Shown piece by piece: positions 35,026 through 45,740 of a stretch of DNA of 64,000 nt. The notes below the pieces were generated by a model, which worked only from the letters and a program-made list of their open reading frames with translations, did not search any database and had not been told where the DNA came from. The DNA lies in assembly GCA_030765065.1 (NCBI GenBank), contig CM060983.1:229915528-229979527 (forward strand). Reading direction: 5' to 3'. The position numbers were made by a program, and so were the translations under genes. Source of the DNA: Deroplatys truncata (Eukaryota; Arthropoda; Insecta; Mantodea; Mantidae). Within the stretch, counting starts at the first letter, position 1; the number at the start of each line of letters is the position of its first letter.

Positions 35026-35129
35026 TAAAAATTCTCTATTTATTCAGGGCACCTAAAAACGTTTATTTCTGGTGAAATCTTGATATCAAATTTTTGGGTG
35101 GAATGCAATACCTTCTTTACATATATGTA

Positions 35130-38100
35130 CATGGTAGTCCACAGCGGGGAGTCTCTGGAGTGGCGTAAGCCCCTAAAGTTGGATCTTGAGCGGCTATGGT
35201 TGCATCAGCAGGTGGTGGTTTGCCAGGACCTACATGGTGCTTTTGGTTGATCATGAAACCACTGTGTGGGTTTGTCTCTGAATAATGAAAAGGAGATTGG
35301 GAACCAACTCCCCAAGGTGCCATGCCTAAGGAACATTGGAGATGTGCCACTCTGTTGGGATTGACTCACAGTAAGACAAAACCCTGAAACTGTTCAAGGA
35401 TCTCTGAACCATCTGGCTGCAGACCTCTAGGGGCTGCTCAAATGAAGAAATGTCTAAAAGAAAAGAAGATGAAAGAGGCATTCTGGACGGGTGAAAGACC
35501 TCAGCTGACAAAGATAGTGGTGGACCTAGTAGTGGAATTAAACGGCCCCACTCATACTCCCCAGCACCCCAAAATCTGTGGAAGAGGAAGACCAAAGTCT
35601 TTTCGCAATGCTACAGTTGGAATCAAAATGGCAGTTATAAGTCAATGGCATCCTGATATTTAACTGAACCAGGAACAAGCTGACGTGATTCAGTCCAAAC
35701 TGACTGAAGTGGTGGACGCATCTTGTATGGAAGGATTTCTACTGCAATTCATTGGCACAAAACTTGTGGAGGGTATCCTATGCAAATGAAAACACAAAAG
35801 ATTGGTTAAAGCAAACAATTAGTGGACTTTGGGAGACAGCAGAGTTGAAAGCAGTAGATCCAACGACCTTCCATAGGTGCTAGTCTGGATACCACGTATT
35901 TCTGAGACAACTTTAGTTGTCAAAAGGCTCGAAAAACAAAACCCTGAGCTAAAAACAGAAGAATGGCTGATTATGAGCAGGAAGGTGACCAAGAAAGGAC
36001 AAACATTGACTTCCACAAGGCACTTCAGAAAGTCAACTTTAAGGCCTTCTGGGGACTTGCAAGTCATTAAAGCACAAGGCGACTCAGGCGTTGAAGATAC
36101 TGCAGGTAAATGTTCAACACAGTAGAGCAGCCCTCTGTGTGAAGATGAAGTCCTGTGATGTAGCACTCATTCAGAAACCCTGGTGTTACAAAGGGGAAAT
36201 TAAAGGAGGCTGGCAGAACATTAATTTATAATAGAACTGACAAGAACCTGCATCTTAGCTAAATATACTGCCATTAATGAATCTCTCTTCCAGAAACCTT
36301 ACAGCAGTCAGAGTAAAATCAATGGGGGAATGTTGACCAAGGGAGTTGATACTCAGATTGATCTACCTTCCATATGATGGGGTCATTTGTCTCCTACAAG
36401 GGAATTGGCTGTGATGCTAACTCCCATCACATTATGTGGGGGAGTAAAGATACAAATGAAAGAGGTGAGTCTCTTTAAACTTATATTATATTGAGTAATC
36501 TTGATACACCGAACAGACCTACCTTTGTTACTACAAGAAGGCCTGTAACTTTAACAACCAATTATGTGGGAAACCTTATTAAAAATTGGCGAGGTTGAAA
36601 GTTGTTCAGAGCACAGATAAATCCAATTTGAAAATGTGCTTCTAAACAAATTAGAACTTACTGGGATTCCTACAGTAAAGACCCAATCAGTAGCATCATA
36701 AGATTTCTAATGCTGAAGATTTAGATATTGCTGCAGAGCATTTGCAGGACGCAATAATCTCAGCATTTAACGATAACTGTCCTCTGAAAACAAGTCAAGC
36801 CAACAGGAATATGCCCTGGTGGAATGAAGACCTTGCAAAAAGAACCAAACAATAGAACTGCTTATAACAGATCATTGACAGAATATAACGAACCTTGAGA
36901 AAGGCTAAGAAGGACTCCTGGAGAAAGTACTGTGAGGAGATAGAAATGGCCCCAGAATATGCTAAACTTCAGGAGCCTCTTAGAAAAGATCCACAAAGTT
37001 TTATTAGCAATCTCCAACTGGAAAATGGAGAATACACTAAAACAAAGAAAGAGACAATGAAAGAACTTCGAGTTTACTTCCCTGGATCGATTATACTTGA
37101 GGGAGGATGGGAAGACTGGGAAATCGCATGGAAGTCATCAAATATGAAAAATTAAAATGGGCAGTGTTCTCATTTCAACCCTGTAAATCTCCAGGAAGCG
37201 ATGGAATAATGCGCATTATGCTTCAGCAAAGCTTTGTGAATTATCAAACATTGTTATATAAATTCTAAGAGCAACTTTGGCCTTAGGATACATACCCATG
37301 AACTGGAGGCATCTTAGGGTGGTATTTACACCAAACCCTTGACATATCAGTTTAATGTCATTACTTCTCACAACTTTTGAGAATTTAATTGATACGCAAA
37401 TAAGAGGAGGTACTTTGGAGGTATATCCCCTTCACCAGAATCAGCATATCTATTACACAGGCAGATTAACTGAAAGTGCCCCTTTTCAGGTCGCTTATAA
37501 ACTGGAAAAGACAATTCGGCAAAAGGAGGTGGCACTTGATGTCTTCATTGATAATGAGGGTGCTGATAACACCTCCTTTAATGTAATAATCTTCTCAGGC
37601 TGCACTTAAGGCTCTAAGTAATTATAATAGGATTGGTTTTAAACTGCCTAAACATGCTCACAAGCTATGCAGAATAGAATTGAATTCAACTCATCTGGGC
37701 CTGGCAGGAACATATCGATGTTAAGTTGTTGTTGTAGTTCACCAATGGCACCAGGGATTAATTGATCCGCATAATTTTCCCTCTGGCTTCCCAATATAAA
37801 TTCTTATCATTCATTCATCACCTTATGTAGGACTTACACCCCCCAGGACTTACAGGCGGGTGCCTGGAGTCAGAGGCACATTCATGGAGCAGACAGAATG
37901 TCCAGGATGGGTGATCAGCTCGATGTCTGGTATGGGATGAAGGAAGTAGATGAAACGAAATGACGGCAAAATGGATGAAAGGAAAGGTGATGATGGAGCA
38001 GTTGGTGGAATGAATGGCGGGGGAAACCGGAGAACCTAGAGAAAACCCGCCCAGACACCGTTTCGTCCACCACAAATTCCACATGCGGGTCCCTGGGATT

Positions 38101-38600
38101 GAACCCGGGCTGCCTCGGTGAGAGACAAGCGGTCTAATCACTCGGCCACAGCGCCGCCTATAAAGCCTTATCAATGTTAAGTAAGAGAGGCTATTAGGAA
38201 CTAGTCCAAAGTAGGTCATAAAACGTGGTTTAAAACTCCAGGAAACAAACATGGTAAACTATTTATTAGAAAAGAGCTGCAAGCTTACTTAAATGTAACA
38301 GACTTCGCTGAGGACAATTATTGCATTTCTTACAGGACATGCTCCTGTGAAAAAACATCCTAACATGATGGGAGTGTTTCAAGGTTAGGATTCAAAGAAA
38401 CTGAAATAGCCCTGCACATTATATGCTACTGTGAGGCGTTGGCTCACAGGAGATATTGCTTTTGGGAAAATGTTTTTACAACCAGAAGACTTTGAAACCA
38501 TATTTCTTGGTAAAGGGTGCAGACATAATGAATTGGCTTTAAAATGATACAGGTAGCACAATTAGCCCAAGGCTGAAGCAATGTCAGAAATCTGTATCAA
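35130..38600 (+). pseudogene. R1/LOA-type LINE, 5' leader to C-terminus, decayed
   Basis: A near full-span but dead non-LTR element. A leader (35130-35430) is followed by an ORF1-like part (EAFWTGERPQLTKIVVDLVV near 35475, QSKLTEVVDASCMEGFLLQF near 35690, LVVKRLEKQNPELKTEEWLI near 35910). The endonuclease starts at LKILQVNVQHSRAALC (about 36097). RT remnants include MRKAKKDSWRKYCEEIE and FQPCKSPGSDGIM near 37175. A C-terminal zinc-finger-like block ALHIICYCEALAHRRYCFWE lies near 38410-38470. Many stops. A SINE interrupts it at 37726-38168. Confidence 0.75.
37726..38168 (-). repeat. tRNA-derived SINE, family 2, inserted in the LINE
   Basis: On the minus strand: A box TGGCCGAGTGATTAGACCGC (near 38153), B box GGGTTCAATCCC (near 38103), then a body with GGTTTTCTCTAGGTTCTCCG (near 38045), ending in CAACAACAA at 37726. 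TATC(G/A)ATGTTAAG flanks it (37713-37725 and 38169-38181), a 13-bp target duplication with one mismatch. The A box resembles class II tRNA (Leu/Ser) heads. The GAAACCGGAGAACC motif is, to my knowledge, shared by SINEs of distant animals. Confidence 0.85.
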
Positions 38601-38669
38601 GACAAGATGTATGTGATAGAGAAAGCAAAAAAGAAAAACTGCTGAGCTATAACATCAATAGCTCTTAAT

Positions 38670-39900
38670 ATGACCCTGATATATAATATTCTAGTCCCAG
38701 AGCAGTTTGGATTTTGGAAGGAAATATCAATTGATAATGCTATCCATAAATTCACTAACAGGTTATTAGAATCATTAAATGAAAGAAAACATGTAAACGG
38801 AATATTCTGCGACTTATCTAAGGCCTTCAATTGTGTGGATCAACAAATCCTACTAGATAAATCAGAATATTATGGCATACAAGGAAATCCATTAAAATGG
38901 TTTCACTCATATTTAACAAATAGAATGCAAAAAGTAAAAATATCAAAACCAAATTCAAACATACCCAGCTATTCAAGAAATAAAGTCATAAAACAAGGAG
39001 TTCCCCAAGGTTCTATCTTAGGACCACTACTCTTCCTAGTGTTTGTAAACAATTTAGCACCAAGCTTAAACAAGTTCGCAAAAGTATTTCTATTTGCTGA
39101 TGATACAACACTACTAATCTTGCATAAAAGCTTTGATAGACTTAAAGAAACCTCATGTCATATAACAACATTAATGCAATCCTGGTTCCATGCAAATGGT
39201 ATGAAACTAAATGTTGATAAAACAAATATCATAAAATTCACCACCGTCAATGCCGCACAATATAACTTTGCAGTCAACATAAATGGTAACTCTGTTCAAG
39301 ATTCAAGTGCTTCTAAATTTCTAGGTTTACAAATTGACAAGCACCTAAATTGGAAAACTCACATAGACGAAATTGTCCCTAAACTGTCCTCCTTCAATGA
39401 TACTCATACTTCCACTCGGTAACGAAATATGGTAAACTTTTTTGGGGAGGTTCAACAGACTCAGGCCCTCAGAATTATATCACACAAGAGCATCATGTAG
39501 AAGCATATTCAGAAACTTAAAAGAGAATACCAGAGAATACACTGATGACCTTCTACATAAAAAATACTTTACTACTAATTACGACATCCACAAGATCCAG
39601 ATTTGAACTCCATGTTCCATCAACCAACCTCATGTGTGTCCAAAAAGGAGTGCGTTACCAATGCATAAAGATGTTTAATATGTTGCCTAATCAGTTGAAC
39701 TGTAATGATAAGGTATTCAAAATTAAGTTAAAGGAATAGCTTCTTGAGCATTCATGCTATACCATTCATGAAGTTAAAAACAGCTGATGTAATTAATAGA
39801 CTATCTCTGTACATAATATTAATCTTGTAATTTCATTGTAAATATTATATTGACATGTTCCACATCCTGTTGTAAAGACAAATTGTAGGATCTACAGAAC
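38670..39900 (+). pseudogene. Jockey-like LINE reverse transcriptase fragment
   Basis: A 250-codon open stretch (38670-39422) covers most of the RT: EQFGFWKEISIDNAIHKF, FCDLSKAFNCVDQQILLDK, KQGVPQGSILGPLLFLVFVN, the catalytic FADDTTLLI near 39096, then MKLNVDKTNIIKF and FLGLQIDKHLNWKTHI. After a frame change the C-terminal part follows (YIKNTLLLITTSTRSRFELH, GVRYQCIKMFNMLPNQLN), ending LLEHSCY near 39755. No endonuclease part is present, so it is 5' truncated. FADD is intact, but frame breaks near 39420-39540 kill it. Confidence 0.85.
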
Positions 39901-40510
39901 ACAAATATATCGTCGCTCATCTGACGAAGTGGCGTAAGCGCCAAAATCAAAAAATTGAGATATTTCGCCTCTACACTTCATTTGGCCATATCTATATTGT
40001 GACAAACTGGCGTACCTCTATCTCTAATGGTTACTTGGCAGTAAACATCGTGTTATCGTCGTAAACGCCATTGCTCACTCATTCTTTATCAGACGAACAG
40101 GCGTATGAGACTCGCAAGTCGCTTACGTCTCTTTGCGTGCATGTGTGTGAGAGAGACCATAGAAGTTATACGAAGCAAGGTAAATGATACAATTAAAATA
40201 AAAAAAGGGTCATATGTGTATACCAAGAAATAAAGCTTGCCTCACGGCTTGGGCTTAATTTCACAGAAAGAAGTTTTTCCTTCTTTTCTTGTATTGAAAG
40301 TAACTGTAAAGAACTAGAACAAGCTTGAAAGTAAGCAGAACAACAAGGAATTTCCTTCTGATGTTTTGCTAAGTTTCATCTCCTATGTAGTTTTCTTCCT
40401 CCGTCTCTAATTTACATTTCACTTAATATTTGTTTTCCCTCTATCATTTGCCAAGCTCTGCATCTGAAACATCTTTGCAAATCACCTTTTAATGCCAGTG
40501 TACAGCAAAT
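39901..40510. other. intronic sequence, nothing firmly recognised
   Basis: GC is higher around 39905-40150. A short hammerhead-like stretch lies at 39919-39950 (see findings). No ORF of note. Confidence 0.45.
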
Positions 40511-41715
40511 AAAAAAGTTTGTTGTGTGTTACATTCACATTACTTTCTTTACTCACTATCACTATTCTAAATAATTCTTGTATCTACTTCAAGTTAATTG
40601 TGATAAACAAATAGCTTCATATGTACAAAATGGATAGCCAGAGACAAATTTTTACAAGCGCATCCTATATTATGCTGACCAGCTCTTTCCATGACATCGC
40701 AAGAAACAAGTGAATAGCGACAAACTTAAAAAAGATTCAAATCAATATTAACAGATTTCTTGGAAATGGCCAATGCCATAAAATCAGCTATTTGAAATAA
40801 ATTGTTTTTTTTTTCAAAGGAGATTCACAATTTTTTGTGCAGTTAGTTTTTGTCTATTTCTCATGGCTTACCGATTATGCAAGATTTCTTTTGAATAAAG
40901 TGGACTTGATGCAGTATTTCCAGAAAATTCAAGATATACATTTTATTTGTCATGTATTATCAAAACTGTCAGATAATAAAAAAACATTGAAGCATTTTTC
41001 AGTAAAGGGCAGTTTGAGGTGCCAGGGGATTTTTCTTGGAAATGTTTGTGCTGCATCTTTGGAATTTAAATATGAAGTTTGGTATTTACCTGACTTTTTG
41101 TGCACAACACGGACCGTTTTAAATAAATCTGATGTGTTACATTCACATGACTTTCTATATCCTCTGTTCATTTATTAGTGGGTATACAAATTCTTCTTAC
41201 AAAAGTTTATTTTCCTATCTACTTCATTTTAATCCAAATAAACCTTTCCAGAAATAGCTGCATTCACATTTTGTTATTGATACAAAGGGAATAGTGATAG
41301 TCAAATGTTTAAGAACTGGACTGTAAACGCTGAGCTCAGAATTCCATACCCTTTCCATGTAGTTGCGAGAACCATTTAAAAGATTCACAACTAAAAGAAT
41401 GGCCAAGTATTAAAACAATTTGAACCATTAATATAGAATATCTTGGAAATGGTTAATGCCACGAAAAAAGTTATTTGTAATAAATTGTGCATTTTAAAGA
41501 AGTATACATTTCTTGTGGAGTATGTTCTCATCTATCATTTAACAAAACTCCTTCCCAGAAAATTCAAGATATGCATATTATTTGTCATCTAAATATCTTT
41601 TATATGTGATTTTAATCTAAATTAATACAGACATTTTTTAGAAAATAAAAGAGTGAAAAATGTTGCATGTGAAGGGATGGGAGGATGTTTATGTCACATG
41701 TTTGGAAGAGGAGTA
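40511..41715 (-). repeat. repeat family R, two consecutive copies
   Basis: TGTTACATTCACATTACTTT near 40524 opens one copy, and TGTTACATTCACATGACTTT near 41136 closes it and opens the next. The second runs through GTGGGTATACAAATTCTTCT (41180) to GTTGCATGTGAAGGGATGGG (about 41660), then becomes unalignable just before the RFC5 donor at 41720. Both are diverged relatives of the 5420 unit, in the opposite direction. Confidence 0.65.
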
Positions 41716-41720
41716 CTTAC

Positions 41721-41883
41721 TTCTTCTAAGAGCATTTTGTGCATCAGTAGTCATTGCATCTGCTTCATCTAGAACAATGAGCTTGAAGCCAGCATTGAAT
41801 ATTGTCTTGGTGCTTGCAAAACTTAATATGTGACCACGGACAATTCCTATGCCACGGTCATCTGATGCATTCAGTTCCAACAC
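41721..41883 (-). CDS. RFC5: RFC5 exon (Walker B region)
   Basis: A 163-nt exon coding [61 protein letters not shown] is the Walker B/DEAD box that binds Mg-ATP; NASDDRG is diagnostic of eukaryotic RFC small subunits. The acceptor is TTGATCAG (41884-41891). The donor is GTAAGTAC at 41720. It starts in phase 0 after the ATG codon that ends the exon at 62743 and ends one base into a codon completed at 14269. Human RFC5 has GIDIIRGPIL here; this copy reads [10 protein letters not shown]. Confidence 0.95.
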
Positions 41884-41929
41884 CTGATCAACAACAAGCA
41901 TGTCTACAGTAAGTTGAGTTGCTGTTAGA

Positions 41930-42367
41930 TGCCCCTCCCCACAACATCACAATTAAGCTATGGAGTCCCACAAGCGTCAATAATGAAATGTTAAGAAATT
42001 CATTAAGTGAAGATTTGGTATCATGGGTAGCTAAACACAAACCGGTCTTAAACACTACCAAAACAGTTTGTCTTAAATTTCATATTGATGATAATGTAAA
42101 TAATAATAAACTCCCTGAAGTAAAATTAAACAATCATTTAATCTCATACACAAATGAAACACATTTTTTAGGCTTATGGATCCAGATTAACTTAAAATGG
42201 AAATCTCATATTAAATACTTTCTAAGCAAATTAAGCAGAAATATATATGCCTTAAGAATCTTAAGCCAAAATGTCAGCCTTCATGTACTTCAAATAGCTT
42301 ATTATGTGCATATACGCTCTATAACGAAATATATGAATAATATTTTCGGGTAATTCGCCAGAAGCAA

Positions 42368-42435
<68 letters not shown>

Positions 42436-42835
42436 GCTAAACAAAAACAAGCCATTCACATTATATATGGTGAAAAAAGTGATGTTCATGTAAAGCATTA
42501 TTATTCAGAAAACTTGACATGCTTACTTTGGCATGCACTTACATATTAGAGACAGTATCGTTTGTAAAAAAGAATAGATTTAACTTCCAAAATAATGAAA
42601 ATGTTCATACACATTATACTACAAACTATGAGGAATTACAATGTGTAAAACTGCACACCAGCATAATGATATACAATTACCTTCCCTATAATGTGTTTAA
42701 AACTAGAGCTTCTACACAGTAAAGGAATATGCAATTTAATACACATAACTCTACTGTAAAAAAAACTTAGTTTAAGTATTGATATCTAAATTTTGTATAA
42801 ATTTAACATTGACGTATCCTGTATCAATAAAGCTG
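41930..42835 (+). pseudogene. Jockey-like LINE C-terminal fragment
   Basis: An open stretch at 41919-42353 contains HKPVLNTTKTVCLKFHIDDN, HFLGLWIQINLKWKSHIKYF and LRILSQNVSLHVLQIAYYVH, the region after the catalytic box of Jockey-type RTs. It is interrupted by a (TA)n tract and continues in another frame with QKAIHIIYGEKSDVH near 42450 and SIMIYNYLPYNVFKT near 42662. It ends near CAATAAAGCTGAATAA at 42835. It begins close to the RFC5 exon acceptor side. Confidence 0.7.
42369..42432. repeat. (TA)n microsatellite
   Basis: About 30 TA units with one TG step near 42426, inside the LINE fragment. Confidence 0.97.
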
Positions 42836-42957
42836 AATAATCCAGCCACTAATAGTTGAACTCTTGATGGAGAAAATCAATCAGTCACAAAAAGATGAAC
42901 AACCTTATCTCTATATTAATAAAATTCTAGTGGCAACACACTCTTACAAGATAATTA

Positions 42958-42994
42958 CCTTGAACGCGTTTCGAAGACACCTTGTCTTCATCAG
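42958..42994 (-). ncRNA. hammerhead ribozyme-like motif
   Basis: Minus strand: CTGATGA (canonical core 1), stem II with GAAGAC pairing to GTCTTC around loop AAGGT, then CGAAAC and palindrome AACGCGTT. It has the best core of the three PLE motifs. The last GA of core 1 overlaps the possible outer stem II pairs. A matching half motif on the + strand at 43164-43181 lacks the GAAA part. Confidence 0.65.
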
Positions 42995-42999
42995 CACTA

Positions 43000-43163
43000 T
43001 CGAGTCTGTTGGTTCTGGTGTAGAACTCCTCATACAAAAAAACAAACGTCATCTAATGAATTTCAATTTCCCTCTAGAAAAGAATCTCATCTTTAAATAC
43101 ATCAAGCCAAAAATGCCCTCAACATCAGGCGACCTCTACACCAGAAGCGACAGTGGCTCTTAG
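43000..43163 (+). pseudogene. PLE endonuclease ORF, last ~50 codons
   Basis: Reads GVELLIQKNKRHLMNFNFPL, EKNLIFKYIKPKMPSTSGDL and ends RSDSGS at a TAG at 43161-43163. The large PLE at 60.9 kb has HNTHLMNFDLPPPNPLWKYI at the same place, so this is the extreme C-terminus of a related PLE protein; GIY-YIG residues themselves are missing. Confidence 0.75.
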
Positions 43164-43281
43164 CTGATGATGAAGACAAGGTAATTATCTTGTAAGAGTG
43201 TGTTGCCACATGAATTTTATTAATATTTTAACTACTTCACTGTGTTTCCCATTAATTCTTATGTTAAAACCTTATCTCTAT

Positions 43282-44587
43282 TATGAGGTCTCCAATTTTT
43301 TTTAAAATACAAAGAAACTTTTATTGACAATAAATGGTACATAGTTTTGAAGCTTTAACATTTGTCTATTTTTCCACATAATCACCATTTCGGTCGATGC
43401 ATTTTTGTAGATGCTGTGGCAGTTTTTGTATGCCCATGTCATACCGCCATGCTCTTGAAAAAGTGATGGACCTCATTTTTCACTTCATCATCGTCACCAA
43501 AGCGCCTTCCAGCCAAGTGTTCTTTCAACTTGGGAAACAAGTGGTAGTCACTGGGTGCTAAGTCCGGACTATAGGGTGGATGGGTGATGGTTTCCCATCC
43601 AAACTGTTGCAGAAGATTCATGGTTTGACGGGCAGTGTGGGGGCGAGCATTGTCCTGGAGAAGGCTTATGCCCTTGCTCAACTTTCCTCTTCTATGGTTC
43701 TGAATTGCCCGTCTGAGTTTTTTTAATGTCTGACAATACCTGTCAGCATTTATTGTTGTCCCAGGATCCATAAAGTCGACCAACAATATCCCCTTTCGAT
43801 CCCAAAACACAGTTGCCATGACTTTACCGGTAGACTGTGTTCTTTTGAATTTTCACGGCTTGGGTGAACCAGAATGCCGCCACTCACGTGATTATTGTTT
43901 CGTCTCAGGTGTGAAGTGGAAAGCCCAGGTTCCATCACCCGTGACTATTGAATCCAAAAGGTAGTCCTTTTCATCTGCATAGCGTTGAAGAAATTGGCGG
44001 GAAGTTTCAGCACGTTGCCTTTTGTGATCTTCTGTCAGCATTCTTGGAACCCATCTTGTGCACACCTTCCAAAATTTCAACTCTTCAATCAAAGTCCTAT
44101 GAATAGTGCTTCGAGAAATCTCAGGAACAACAATGCAGAGCTCATCGAGTGATCCGCCGATCTTGAAGCACGATTTGTTCAACCTTTGCGATTGTTTTGT
44201 CAGAAATGGACGGTCTCCCGCTTCTTTCCTCGTCATGAATTTCCTTGCAACCATTTGCAAATTCTCTACACCACTTGCGGACATTTTTGACATCCATACA
44301 AGACTCTCCATACACTTCCGTCAACTGTCGATGAATTTCGACAGGTTTAACCCCTTTTGCACTAAAAAAGCGAATAACTGCGCGAACTTCACACCTGGCG
44401 GTAGTGGCTAACGGGAGCTCCATTATAACTGGCTGCCAAGCCAAGACTGAGGGTGCTAAGGGATGCACGGTGGTTTCTGAAGAGAGTGGAGGGAGGAAGG
44501 AGAAAAGCAGGATGGCCAACATCCCCACAAACAGTTTCCCTGCGATCCCAGCACTTTGGAGACATTACTTTTGTGATTACCCTCGTA
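43282..44587 (-). mobile_element. mariner element, full length but dead
   Basis: About 1.3 kb, the usual mariner length. The right end, read on the minus strand, is TACGAGGGTAATCACAAAAG; the left is TATGAGGTCTCCAATTTTTT, only partly matching. It starts directly after the target duplication of the PLE at 42915-43267, so it inserted into a TA next to that element or shares that TA. Confidence 0.8.
43366..44423 (-). pseudogene. mariner transposase (DD34D), frameshifted
   Basis: From MELPLATTARCEVRAVIRFF (start at 44423) through KGVKPVEIHRQLTEVYGE and VRKWCREFANG (first helix-turn-helix), ISRSTIHRTLIEELKFWKVC, WVPRMLTEDHKRQR, then the catalytic TGDGTW, QDNARPH and PPYSPDLAPSDYHLFP. The last two Asp residues have 34 residues between them, the mariner DD34D signature. 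The usual E of TGDETW is G. It ends CIDRNGDYVEK at 43366. Frame changes near 43820 and 44150 break it. About 350 residues would be full length. Confidence 0.88.
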
Positions 44588-44639
44588 CATATGTAAAAGT
44601 ATTTATATAAATATCAGTTCCTGTGCAATTAAATTGAAA

Positions 44640-45125
44640 CTCAACACTTAAAATGTTGTAATCCTCTTCTTTAATACTAGTTTTCCATCAGTATGAATTA
44701 CCAGACATGGATAACTTTGAATTTCCCTGACTTTCCAGGTCACTGGGAACCCTTTGTCTTTAGTTTTGTGTTTTAGTATGTCAATCTTCTGCTCTCAGAT
44801 GTCATACTTCTGGTGATCATTATTTCCTGTTTCTGTTCCAGAGATGTGAAGTTACTGCTTATTTCTCTATGCAGTTTTTTATCTCTCAGATGTTCCTTCA
44901 ATCTGGTTCCTATGTTTCTTTTGGTTTTTCTTATTATCTGTCTTCAAAGCTGATTCTGTAAATTACAGGCTTCTTGGATGAAGATATCTTTTTCAACTTA
45001 CTGGATTTTACGAGGTTTTTGACAATGCGTTTGTTTTGTGCAGCTAAGGTGATGTTATCTTCTCTGAAATTTCTGCAAGGCCCAAGGCTGATATGTGTAG
45101 TTTTTAAAATAGTCGTCTTCAGTTA
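44640..45125 (-). pseudogene. PLE endonuclease relic
   Basis: Minus-strand debris: RKTKRNIGTRLKEHLRDKKL near 44890-44945 matches the segment KTKRNLETRLKEHMRCIKYK just after the YIG motif in the large PLE at 60.6 kb. Preceding sequence includes KDIFIQEACNLQNQL, where a KAGIYKINC-like block would be expected, and a NITLAAQNKR-like block before it. Older than the other PLE copies. Confidence 0.55.
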
Positions 45126-45469
45126 TTAAACTCTGTTTCTTATTGTTCTGCTCATACCATGCCGAGTAGTCTATGTGCTTGTGACTACGAGGGATGTTCT
45201 TAAATAAGGGTCTCCTTTGCAATGACGTAACAACAAATATTTTTATGACTCGCTAATGGGAATGATAGCAGACGAGGATCAGTTGAGGATGAGGAGGAAC
45301 TCTCCTTGTAACATGTTCTAGTATGGTTTGACGGAGCAAAAAGCACTTTTAAAGGTTGACCAAGGTTTTTCTAACAAATTTAATTAACTTGTTATTCCAT
45401 TTTTTTATTTTATTTATGGATGCTGGTATAGTCCTTAGTGTCTCATTCTATATTGGGTGTGAAAGACCG
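45126..45469. other. intronic sequence, nothing recognised
   Basis: No domain or repeat recognised; ORF at 45356-45577 runs into the SINE fragment. Confidence 0.4.
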
Positions 45470-45535
45470 GTAATTTTGCTCAGAGACCTCTTTATCAGGC
45501 TTATGTGCCATAAATCTATGACACAGGACCATTCT
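45470..45535 (-). repeat. partial copy of SINE family 1
   Basis: TTTTGCTCAGAGACCTCTTT and TGCCATAAATCTATGACACA match the 3' half of the SINE at 32105-32292, lacking the middle and the tRNA head. Confidence 0.75.
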
Positions 45536-45740
45536 AATCCCTTAAGCTTTCTCTCTAGAGTTTTCACAAGCATTTAAATTCTCATTGTAGTGTACAACAC
45601 ATTTGATTGGTTCTGCTGCCAGTCTGTACAACCTTCCTGACATGCATCTTATAGCACAATAAAGTGCATTATTGGTTTCAGGTGGGGGGAAGTCTGATCT
45701 TCATCAAAGAGTAGCAGAATGAAAATATAAAACAGGCAAC

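Larger units (their letters stand above)
33500..35140 (-). repeat. repeat family R copy split by a mariner-like element and a PLE remnant
   Basis: Pieces at about 33510-33546, 34366-34780 and 35038-35140 read in order as the inverse of the 5420 unit (TTAAGGGTATACAAATT, TTAGCAAAGCTTATTTTTCT, then AAATTTTTGGGTGGAATGCA at the end). The interruptions are the mariner-like element at 33547-34365 and the PLE piece at 34863-35025; a GA microsatellite lies between them. Confidence 0.65.
42915..43267 (+). mobile_element. small PLE insertion with inverted ends
   Basis: A 353-bp insertion between AACCTTATCTCTAT at 42901-42914 and 43268-43281 (14-bp target duplication). Arms are inverted: GGCAACACACTCTTACAAGA near 42932 and its complement ending near 43207, extending into ATTAATAAAATTC/GAATTTTATTAAT. 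Between them are a minus-strand hammerhead-like motif and a + strand end of the GIY-YIG endonuclease ORF. The asymmetric tail on the right (to 43267) matches the layout of the other two PLE copies. Confidence 0.8.
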
